Origin: Ricinus communis
Taxonomy: Eukaryota > Streptophyta > Magnoliopsida > Malpighiales > Euphorbiaceae
Assembly (NCBI RefSeq): GCF_019578655.1
Contig: NC_063258.1
Location: forward strand, 496,001 to 560,000
Length of the DNA: 64,000 nucleotides
Direction: 5' to 3'
In this document: in pieces, positions 51,105 to 61,421 of the stretch
Numbering within the stretch: position 1 is the first letter of the stretch
How the letters are laid out: each line of letters opens with the position of its first letter
The notes under the pieces: generated by a model
Databases searched by the model: none
What the model saw: only the letters and a program-made list of their open reading frames with translations
Told to the model about the DNA's origin: nothing
Program-made: the position numbers and the translations under genes

Positions 51105-52380
51105 ATATTATTTGATTATTTATTTAATTACAATAAAATTAAATTTATTGGTGATGTGTAAAAATAAAACATTAAAGAAAAATATTTTAAAAGATGAATT
51201 TGAATGGTTAAATCTGGTGATGGGCGTTGGAATTTGGTAACCTTATCAAATTGCAATCGTCGGCTGTTGGAATTTGAAGATCAATCGTGGAAATTCGATA
51301 ACTAGCCGCCAATTTCATCTTTGACCATGCGATGTTGATGTTATTTCAAAAATAAAGAAACATATATATAAAATATAAAATAAATATAATTAATATTATC
51401 TTTTATATAAAATATTATGTTAAAAAACTAATTATATAATATATTTATTATTATATTAATATCATTTTATTATGTTATTAAATAAAATTATAAATAATAT
51501 AAATTAGTACTTAAATTGGCTTCTTTTACTAATGTGACACTAAAACATTTACAAGAAATCCATATGACCCATGCAAGACTTTTTTAATATTTCATAATGT
51601 TTTAGAAAACATTTGACCCTTAAAAACATTTTTTAAAAATATATTTACTTACATGTCTAAATTATAATAACTAAAATAGAATATTTTTGAAGCTCATAAT
51701 AATATCTTTTAATATATTTAGATGTGTAAAATCATATAAAAATATATTTCTGGTCCCTACAAGATATTTTATAAATAAATTAACACTTTCATGATGTATA
51801 AATATTTAATTATTAATATTAAAAATTTCATAAATTAGAGATATTGAATATAGAACATATTCTTAAAACAAATTTAAAATGCCAAGTGATAGAACAAAAC
51901 AAATTCAAATGTCTACATACACATTAAGCCAAAAATATAACATAAAATGATAATTCCAATTCCGTCCCTCTAAAAATGGCCTCAAGAGTCTCAGTCATGA
52001 ACAATTAAAATGGGAAAGCTTTCAGCCAAAATAATTGAAAAAAAAAAAAGAACATAGTAATGTTATTCAACTAACCACAATAATATGTCAATAAAGATCA
52101 AAAGTGGCTCAAATAATTTCTAAAAGACTCAAGTGTGCTAAATGGATGTTAGGAGAGCCCATTGTTGTGGAACCTTTTCAGAGGACTAAAATAAGTCTTA
52201 GATCGTAATAATACATATAAAAAAATGTCGGACTAAATCTGTATATATTTATTCTCAAATTAAAAAATTAAAATGCTAAGCAAGGGACTAAATTAAAGAG
52301 CCTTTAATATAGTATAAGCTTGATTTGAATGAAAACCAATTGATGTTAGCAAATATTTTGAAATGGGTTATGGCCTTGCT
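49331..52380. other. Intergenic AT-rich DNA
   Basis: No gene recognised. A 36-codon ORF from ATG 49374 (MKIFKAPLNKDLKIF) has no family match. An AT microsatellite lies at 51067-51099. Confidence 0.5.
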
Positions 52381-52382
52381 AT

Positions 52383-52930
52383 AGAAATGGCAACGGTAGG
52401 TGCTCGTCCGAGGATATCCCAATCCGATCAAAATATATATATATATCTAAATTTAATCTCTAAACTCGAATAAAAATATTTGCATATTGTCCGAATCTGA
52501 TTAAAATATGTTTAAATTAAATAATATTAAATATATTTATAGATATTTAAATAGATAGCGGGTGTCCTATCTATTTATATAAACATTAAGATAATTAAAT
52601 AAATATCTATTTTATCGAACTCATTTATAATAATTAAATTTTAAAATATATTAACAAAAATTAATATAAATAAAAAAATAAGATATAAACTAATTAAAAT
52701 TAAATATTTAATATATTAATATAATCCAAATATAAATTTAATAAAATTTAAAATAATATTATAAATCATAAAAATATAATATAATATAATAAATTTTAAT
52801 ATAATTAAATTATCTGAATAACAAATATCCGCAGATTTAATTCTAAGCCTGAACTCAATACGAATTGTAAAATTAAATTTATTTATTATTATTTAAATTC
52901 GTCTTATTAAAATTTAATAAGGTCAAATAT
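52383..52930 (+). mobile_element. hAT-like remnant, right end missing
   Basis: Starts TAGAAATGGCAACGGTAGGT, followed by GATATCCCAATCCGATC and AGCGGGTGTCCTATCTAT, phrases typical of the left end of plant hAT MITEs (ATGGCAACGGGTCGGG type). A matching inverted right end was not found. Confidence 0.4.
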
Positions 52931-53350
52931 CTAAAAATAGTTTTCAACCTTCATTCTCCCTTACTATGCTTGTAATAGGTACACGTGCATACCCTTTTGA
53001 AAAAGAAATTTCAAGTATTTTGGACCTTTATAAGTTTCTCTTTTATTCTTTTTCATTCTAGAAATGATGCTTTTGTCTAATCTCCCGTATCATATGTATG
53101 CACGCTAGTTAAGAAGTGGATGGTAAAACTTTATTTCACCTATATAAATTTTTATTTTATTTATATATATATTATTAATATTCTATAAAAATCATAATAC
53201 ATTCTTATAAATTTTTTTATTTTTATATGCTAAATTAAATAAACATGAGAAATATATATATTTATTAATTTTAACTCTATCTATTTTATTACATTAATAA
53301 ATTCTAATATAATATTATATAATATTTAATTTAATAAATAAGATTGTTAG
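52930..53350. other. Intergenic AT-rich DNA
   Basis: No gene recognised. Confidence 0.5.
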
Positions 53351-53680
53351 AATTTTTACTATTTATTTTATTATTATTATTTTTGATATCACATATATAG
53401 ATTAATTTTTATTTATTTACTATAGACTAATAAATTTTTTAATATGTTATAAATTTCTTTTAACTATTTTTATGATTCAAATATAAATTTCTATTTTTTT
53501 ACTTTTCTATTAATTATAACAATCTTTACTATTTATTTTATTATTATTATTTTTTGATATCACATATATAGATTAATTTTTATTTATTTACTATAGACTA
53601 ATAAATTTTTTAATATGTTATAAATTTCTTTTAACTATTTTTATGATTCAAATATAAATTTCTATTTTTTTATTTTTCTA

Positions 53681-53690
<10 letters not shown>
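53351..53690. repeat. 170-bp tandem duplication
   Basis: Units at 53351-53520 and 53521-53690 are almost identical (one extra T and very few substitutions), so the duplication is recent. It abuts an AT microsatellite at 53686-53714. Confidence 0.92.
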
Positions 53691-53714
<24 letters not shown>

Positions 53715-53716
<2 letters not shown>

Positions 53717-55270
53717 TATTAGAAAAATTATAAAATTTATTATTAATTTGGAGTACCTTTACTAATTATTATACTTATTATAATCATTTTAAGAATATCA
53801 TACTCTTATATTTAGATAAATAAAAAATACCATATTTATTATCAATATTATTCAAAATCACATTAATTCTTTTATAAATATTTATAAGTAAATATTTTTA
53901 TAAATATATCATAAGTCATTTTCTCATTAGAAAATAATATGACATTGCTTCATAAAGTTTTGCTACGGAGAAACTCATGAAAAAACTTAGCATTTTTTAC
54001 ATATATCTTACAAATTTTATTTTTTTAACTCTTATTCTCTTATTTCTAAAAAAATAAAAACTCTTAATTCTCATATTTCATTTATTAACTTTTTTTATTT
54101 ATTTTACTTACAAGTTACTGGGATCTTCTTCAACTCAATTTCTTTATTATTCTTATGTTTGTCATGGAATTTTTATTATGAACAGATAAATTTATTTTTA
54201 TCTTTCTTTTTCTATGCTAAGTTAGTTAAATTCAAATCAATAGTCTCTCTATATAGAAAATACATTTTAAGAGACGTTTTCTCTTTTTTAAATATATTTT
54301 TATTTTTTAAATATATTTATATTTTTTAAAGTCATTTTTATATATTTTTATATATTATTTAATTTTTTTATTACATATTTTAATATAATTTTTTCTTATA
54401 TAACACTTTTTTATTCTTTGAAGATATTTATTTATTATTTAATATATTAACATTTTCTCTTAATGATTTAATTAAAACCTTCATCGATTTATATTTTTGT
54501 TATTTCTTTCACTTCTAACAATGTAAGTTTAAAATTTTAATTTTTTTATTTTTTCAAATATTTTATTTAAAAAATAGTACTAAAGCGGTGATTATCAAAT
54601 GTTGAAGTTTTTAATAACCCATAACTAATTATAATAAAACTTAGTAACTGATAATTTATAATATATAATTATCTAATATTTTAATATTTTATTATATTTC
54701 ATTAATATCTATATAAATAAATTATTAAAATTATTTAATATTTATTTTAATAATATTTTAATCCGTTCAGAAAGCAAACACGGGCACTCGTCTAGTTATT
54801 AAGTGTATAGATATGAATCATATAATTGAGATTTTATTATGTATGATTTATTATATTATAATGAATTCTCACCGTATTGCAACATTTTTTTTCTTTCCTC
54901 CATTTTTCACCCTCTCTCAAATTTTTTTCAAAATTATTTTATCGCAGTATTTGTTAGTATTTTAATTGTAAGCATTTTAAGATAAGGGAAGAAAGTGGGT
55001 TGCTTTTATTATACACAAAATCTTGATTATATGTTGTTCAATCTATGCAAGGATTCTTTTTATATACACTCTAATGAAATTTATATTTTAAAATGGTAAG
55101 GATATATTTTTTAATCTAAATAAATTTTAAATTTGAGTCTTATTATAATAAAAAAATAGATAAAAGAATTGCTGAACAAAAATGTTTTCTTCAAAGAAAA
55201 AGGAGAAGAAAATCTGATCTTGGGTACAATCATTTTATCTTCCTTTACAAAAAAGGAACAGATATAATAA
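53715..55270. other. Intergenic AT-rich DNA
   Basis: No gene recognised. A possible Helitron 3' end (CACGGGCACTCGTCTAGTT) lies at 54779-54797. A second copy of the repeat seen at 5049-5097 lies at 55095-55145. Confidence 0.45.
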
Positions 55271-55273
55271 AAA

Positions 55274-55395
55274 GAATGCATCAAATAATGTGCCAAAGGT
55301 TAGTAGCAATGGCAATATTCTAGGACAAGCAAATGCATCAAATAATGTGCCAAACTTTGGTAGCAATGGCAGTAGCATATTCTAGCAAAAGCTAA
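55274..55395. repeat. Tandem duplication of about 57 bp
   Basis: AATGCATCAAATAATGTGCC begins at about 55275 and again near 55332; each is followed by GGTAGCAATGGCA-like and ATATTCTAG sequences. It lies downstream (minus strand) of the candidate terminal exon and would fall in its 3' untranslated region. Confidence 0.8.
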
Positions 55396-55476
55396 TGGAC
55401 TCAAATAAGGCTTAAAAAGAAAAAAAGAGAATGCAAATGGTGTGCTGGTATTTGCAATCCTGGACCATCTTTCCAT

Positions 55477-55563
55477 TCACCACCACTTTATAGCTCTTAT
55501 AGGGCCAATTCCAGTAACTAGATTCATCCATGTGTTCCCATCTCTTTGACCCACTTCATTGTC
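55477..55563 (-). CDS. Candidate terminal exon of an unidentified small gene
   Basis: On the minus strand a T-rich tract and GTTGTTGGTGCAG form a strong splice acceptor at 55564-55566. The exon that follows is clearly less AT-rich than its surroundings. In its longest frame it reads 28 codons (GQRDGNTWMN near the start, AIKWW before the stop at 55477-55479). A second frame gives 12 codons (TMKWVKEMGTHG) and a stop. I do not recognise either product. An upstream ATG frame at 56256-56179 ends beside a possible donor (CG/GTAACT) that would join into the second frame. It could instead be the last exon of a non-coding transcript. The acceptor and composition are seen; coding status is inferred. 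Confidence 0.35.
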   Translation of the reverse strand, partial: DNEVGQRDGNTWMNLVTGIGPIRAIKWW

Positions 55564-55599
55564 CTGCACCAACAACAAAATAATAATAATAATTAAAAT

Positions 55600-58535
55600 A
55601 GATAACAAAAATAAAACACTTTATGCACTTTTTCTAGATATGAATAAGCTAAAAAATTAAGTGTCTGTTCATGTCGAATTACTCTCTTTTCTTTTTCTCT
55701 GTCTTGGATGTCTATAAATTTTCTGAAATTAAAGAAATAAAAGAATCATGGGTGATGCTTAAATAACCCAAATTATAATAAAAAAATTATAAATAAAAAA
55801 TATTTCAACTTTAATTCAGCTAAACAATTTTTAAAAATCATTTCTGCATTCTATTTCCCTAAAAAAAAAAAAATGGTCTAGCCTCAATTCATGTAATTTC
55901 AATTAATAACTTGGATTCAGTCATTAGAAAAGAATGGTGGAGATATTCACACAATAAGAATAAATTGTAGCCTAGCTAGAGGAGGATGACAAGAGAAATT
56001 ATTGCCACTAAAGAAACCAATTGATAGTACCCACTTATTTGTGTCTTCCAATTACTTCTTCTTCATCTTCTTCTTTCTTTCTCTTTTTCTTTCTTTCCTT
56101 TATGGTGGTTCAAGTAATAGTCTATTGCTCATCATAGATATAAGATTCTTGTTTCTTGATAATCATGTATTATAGTAGTTACCGGAGTGCAATGCCAAAA
56201 AGGGTTTTCTTTTCTTGAAAAATGTTCTTGGTTGGATGCTTTGAATCAGTAGCCATGTCTTAACAATAGAATTGTTTTTGAAAGAATATTGGGTAAGTGT
56301 CACAAGTAGATTTTCCACTAGCCAAGTGGGTATATGACATGTTGCCTGTCTTTGTCATAAAGGTCTTCTCTTCTCATTCTCACACTGGGTGGCCATAATT
56401 TTTTTGAGTAGTTGAAAGCCATCTATCTATAGCTTAGATATAGTAGTAAGGATATGCATTGGGCTCCACAAGAGTTATTTTCTTGTTTTGTGTTCTCTAT
56501 ATGTGTAGTCCTTTAGTGTAGTTCTTGGGTCAACTTCTAGTTTTGTGGCTTAAACCATGTGTTTAATTAATTTCCAATGGTAGATTCAGTTCAATGACTT
56601 ACATTCAAATTTTTATTTTTTTTGCATATTTTCTGAACTTTTTTATTCTTATTTAAAAGTTCTATATTTAAAAAAAATAATAAGTCACACTAAAATGCAA
56701 TCAATACTTTTTTTAATGCATAATTTATTTATATATGTTGTGCTTACCAAATCTGAAATTGATTGAAAGACTATTGATTTTTCATTATAAATATTAAAGA
56801 GCATGGGACATTGCATGTATGATTATGTAATTACAAGTTATCCTATTGAAATCCTATTCAAATTTCAGCATAAAAAAGTGCAAAATATGTCTGATCACAT
56901 GATGACTGATTTCATAACATGAATATGATCAGCAGATTGTATGCTTAAAACTATTCCACAACATGAACAATAATAATGAAATCCTACTCTTTTTTTCTTC
57001 TTCTGAATTTGGCGAGTTTCAACTTTTGTAATTTATTTCCTTTTATCACTAAACTAAGTTACCTAATTAATAATTTAACACTTTATTACTAGATTTTTAT
57101 ATTGAATAACTTCAACATATTATATATACATATAACTAGAATTAAAAGAATTGATATACTAAATTTAAAATTAAAACAACATCATTAATGATAAGTTTAG
57201 TGATAATGATATTGGTGAACTTTGATAACCCATTATGCACATAGCTCCAGTTAGTAGTAAACAACTTTAAGTAACAAGTTTTGAATAGAATCTCTAATAC
57301 TAAAGGAAAGAAAAAATTGAATTAAAGAAAGAAAAAATATTAAAAACAAAAGATTATTCAAAAATAATAATAATAACAACAATGAAGGGACACATCAAGC
57401 ATTATGAACCCTAGAGAAAGGCCAATTGCATACCAATTGCCCTCCATTAGAAAATAATTTGTGGGGGTCAAAAATGCATGAGCCATCCATTTTGGGAAGG
57501 GACAAACAGCCCAACACAAAGTGATGTAAGTTTGACAAGTAAACTCTCCTTGTGTGTATATTCTCTTTTGATAATCCTATATGTAATTTTAAATTGCCAT
57601 TGCATGACAATGATGACATATATTTCTATAAACATGATTACCTTAAAATTTTAGAAAATTTTTGCACCACAAATCCTTGGCCAAGTATAATCATTGCCAA
57701 ATTATTCAAAAATTATATTATACATAAATATAATAAAAAAAATTATTTTATTTTATTGAGCTTTTTAATTTTTATTTTATTTCATTGAACTTATATTGAT
57801 TAAAAACTTTTATATCCTTAATCAAAATAAATAAAAATTTATAAAAATTCAATAAAATAAATAAGAATTTTATAAAATATATGTGAAAAGTCTTTAATCC
57901 AAAAAATAAGAATATGAAAACTTAGTACTTAATGAAATGAAATAAAAATTTAAACTAACAAAGTAATAGGCTTTATAGGCTTAATAATGAGTTTTGGGTA
58001 TGATAAAAGAAATTTACTATGATAGAGATGGCACCTTATAAACAAAATTTTGCTGAGTCACTGGTAGGTGTAGAGTAGAAATTGTTTTTATCAATCAATT
58101 TTCTATATGGTAAATTCAATATATTCACAATTTCAGTGATACCAATTAAAATAATTTGACTAAATTATTGAGAATTTTCAAATTTCTTAAACCAAATTTC
58201 AAAAGAGAGAAAAATTATATGTAGAATTTGTCTGGATTGTATTACAGTAAATTAATAGAAATAATAATAAAACAGAAAACTTAACTTAGGAGTATAGAAT
58301 TGTTATCCACACCGAAATTATCTTTTGAATGTGGAAAATATTCATTTATAGTTTGAATTTTTTTGAATTTGACTATGTTGAAATTATCTTTTAGTACAGC
58401 CGGAGATCTCATTACTTATTCATATCAAGACCATTACCGAATCATCTGTGTTGTATCAAAATTGAAGAATCAAACTAAAACCGATAGCAAAATATTATAT
58501 ATTTTATATATAATTATAAATAAGTCAAGATCTAT
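55600..58535. other. Intergenic or intron-containing DNA
   Basis: Less AT-rich in parts (55900-56600 and 57380-57620) than the desert to the left, which would fit a promoter, intron or low-copy sequence of a small minus-strand gene. Minus-strand short ORFs start at 56256 (MATDSKHPTKNIFQEKK) and near 56420 (MAFNYSKKLWPPS). The open frame at 57619-57395 has no recognised family. Confidence 0.35.
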
Positions 58536-58539
58536 AATT

Positions 58540-58800
58540 GAGACCTAATTCAAGTGGCAATAGTGTTAGCTTTTAGGAGTGAGAGGTCTCGAGTTCGAAT
58601 CCTATCCTCCATATTATGTGAGTTTTTACCTTTATGGGAGTGTAAATGGATGACTAGTACTGTTGTGTAGTCCATAGCCTGTTGGACTTCTAATGAATAA
58701 AAAAAAAATGTGAGTTTTTGCCTTTACGAGAGTGTAAAGAGATGACTAGTACTGTTGTGTAGTCCATATCCTGTTGGACCTCTAATGAATAAAAAAAAAA
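58540..58800 (+). mobile_element. tRNA-derived SINE with a duplicated tail
   Basis: A box A-like TTCAAGTGGCAATAGTG near 58549 and a good box B (GAGTTCGAATCC at 58591) are spaced as in tRNA-derived SINEs transcribed by RNA polymerase III. The body ends in an A run at 58699-58708. The last 92 bp, including the A run, is repeated at 58709-58800 with seven differences. Target-site duplication was not resolved. Confidence 0.75.
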
Positions 58801-59431
58801 GGGATAAGTACATAAAAGTACCACTATATGGTTTCATCATTTTACAACTTTCAGTAATAAAAATTATAAGTTTACTAAACAAAATTCAATAAATCTAAAA
58901 TTATAAACCCTAAGTGTATATTCTAATTTTAAAATATTCATCTCTATTGAAAGGTGACCATATAATATATAATTTTTCATGGAAAACATAAAGATTTTTA
59001 TTGGCTTGTGACCTTATATTGATCTAGTGCTCTAAATTTTTATTACTTCATTTCATACTGAACTATTATGTTAGACTGAAACTTTTAATTCGAACTATTA
59101 TAAAAAATTAAGACGGTTCGGAACAAAAATTTATATGTTATGTTATGTATATGAAAATCTAATTTTGAAACTTTTAAAGTTCAGTACAATTATTGAGATT
59201 TTTTAATTTCCGAATATTACTGAATGGTGGTTACTCCAATTCTGAAGCTATGAGAAGGCTCTATTCTTTGTTTTCGCCCTCTTTTCACTTAAAACACTTA
59301 AATCATGGAATCTCTTTTATTAGTGCAAATATTATTGAAAAGTGCTATTTATATATAATATGAGGGAATATGACTAAATCTAATTTACAGTTTGGTCCCA
59401 TTAACAATTCAGAAAGCTGCAAAAGTTAAAA

Positions 59432-59434
<3 letters not shown>

Positions 59435-59467
<33 letters not shown>
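59435..59467. repeat. (TC)n microsatellite
   Basis: Sixteen or so perfect TC units. Confidence 0.97.
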
Positions 59468-59468
<1 letters not shown>

Positions 59469-61190
59469 GTAAGACATCTCAGTTTTTAAATCTAGGGCTT
59501 TCTTTTGGGTGGCTGTTGGTGGCTTAAGCCACTGACGGCCTCCCTTGTGGTCTCTATGGCTTTTTCTGGTTTTTAATCAATTTTTCCTTTTCTGTTCGGT
59601 TTGTTTCAATAATGGACTTCTTGTACGTTTAAATTTGGGCTTTAAGCCCAGTTCTTTAGATTTAATGGGTAGATACCGGTATTCTTATAATAATTCTTTT
59701 ATAAATGACACCAAAACATAAAATAATTATAAAAATATCAGCAAAAATTTCTAACATAAAAATATCTAAAAATATAATTTATTTATAAAAATATTTCAAA
59801 ATGAAATTTTATTTACAAAAATACTCGATTTGGTTTTTTCATACGAAAATATATATGTTGGATATACTTTAAAGAAAAAAAATATATATTCAATATACTT
59901 TTGATAGATAATAAATTTAAATGATATTAATTTTTATAAAATATTATTGCGTTTAATAAATGAATAGATTTAAAGTGTGTTTTCTAATTTAAAGATTTAA
60001 AAACGTGTTGCAAATATCAAAAGAATTAGATAAATTACTACAAAGTAAAAAAATATATGGTCAGTATATATTTAAAAAGTATATGTCTGATATACATTTA
60101 ACGTAATAACAGTAAAAAGATATATATTTAATTAAAAATAGTATACATTAAATATATGATAGGTATTTCAACTTTTTTCAAATAAAATAAAATGTAAACT
60201 AAAAAAAAAATAAAAAAAGGTATACGTTTGTCAAATAATAATATATTTTGAATATTTGAAACTTTTTAAAATGAAACAAAATTCAATTTAAAATGTTCAA
60301 CAGCATATATTTACTAAAATATGATATTTATAGCATCTAAAACTAATTTTGGAAAAATAAAAAAAAATAAAAAAGTAAAGAATGAACACTTCTCAAAACA
60401 GTAAGAAGTATTTCGAAAAAAAAAAAAAAGTTTTTATAATTGTTAAAGAAAAGATAAATGGTGAGATTTTCTCATTTTAATACCCTTTCTTAAGCCCCTG
60501 TATGGTTTAGGCCCATCCTCTGTACCCAAGCTCCTGTAGTATTATTTTTTCGGCATTTATTTTGTTTGAAAATATTTTAAAATTAATAAAGAAAAATAGA
60601 TAAAAATTATTTTTACTGTATAAATTTTTAAAAAAAATATTAATTTTTAACTTTTTAAATTTATGATGTAATTAATTGTTTTACGCTTTTTCAATATTTT
60701 ACTAAAAAACGAGAGAAAATTTAACAAACAATTCAGACTATATTTTTTATATTTTAACTTCTTAAAAATAAATAGAAATATCATAAATTGAATAAGAGTA
60801 TTTTTTATATTTTTTTTTATCTTTTAATAATTCAAAAGAAAGAAAGCTACTCTTTACGCAATTTAGGTCTTCTAGTAATAATAAAAATATCAAATATATA
60901 TATATACATACTTTTTATTCTTATTGTATTAAAATATGATTGTTTAATTTTTTATTTTCAAATTACTGTTTTAATTGATTTTTTATTTTCTTTTATAAAA
61001 CGACAGAAAGCAATTGAAAAAAATAAAAAATAATTAAAAAACAATCACACCGTAAATTTAAAAAAAATTTAAAAAAATAAAATTTTTTGAAAAAATATTT
61101 CTCAGTAAACTAAAATTCTTTTTGGTTGATTTTAGGGGATTATGGAAAAGTTCCCAATATAATACCATTATAATGGTAATTACAATTCTT
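59468..61190. other. Spacer downstream of VTE2
   Basis: A less AT-rich stretch at 59480-59680 contains the perfect palindrome GTGGCTTAAGCCAC (59519-59532) and GGGCTTTAAGCCC (near 59638). The remainder is A/T-rich with no gene. The palindrome TACCATTATAATGGTA lies at 61163-61178. Confidence 0.5.
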
Positions 61191-61199
61191 TTAGGCAAT

Positions 61200-61421
61200 C
61201 TTTTCCCTGATCAAGCTATGTGTTGAGAGTAATGAATGTCGAACAATATTTTTTTTTTCTGGCAATGTTTTTCCTGATCATTCTAATTGCAAGGGAACCT
61301 GCCTTTTTGCTTCAGAGGGCTCCCCTTCATTAAGCTTCAATATATCAGCAGAAGAATATATCTTCTTTTTCTTTCTTCTAACTGATAGCATTCTTCAGTC
61401 TCCACAATGCTCTCTGCATTC
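61200..61421 (-). other. VTE2: VTE2 3' untranslated region (approximate)
   Basis: Lies directly after the stop codon. It contains a small imperfect duplication (TGATCAGGGAAAAGATTGCC and TGATCAGGAAAAACATTGCC on the minus strand). No canonical AATAAA was found, so the 3' end is a guess. Confidence 0.45.
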
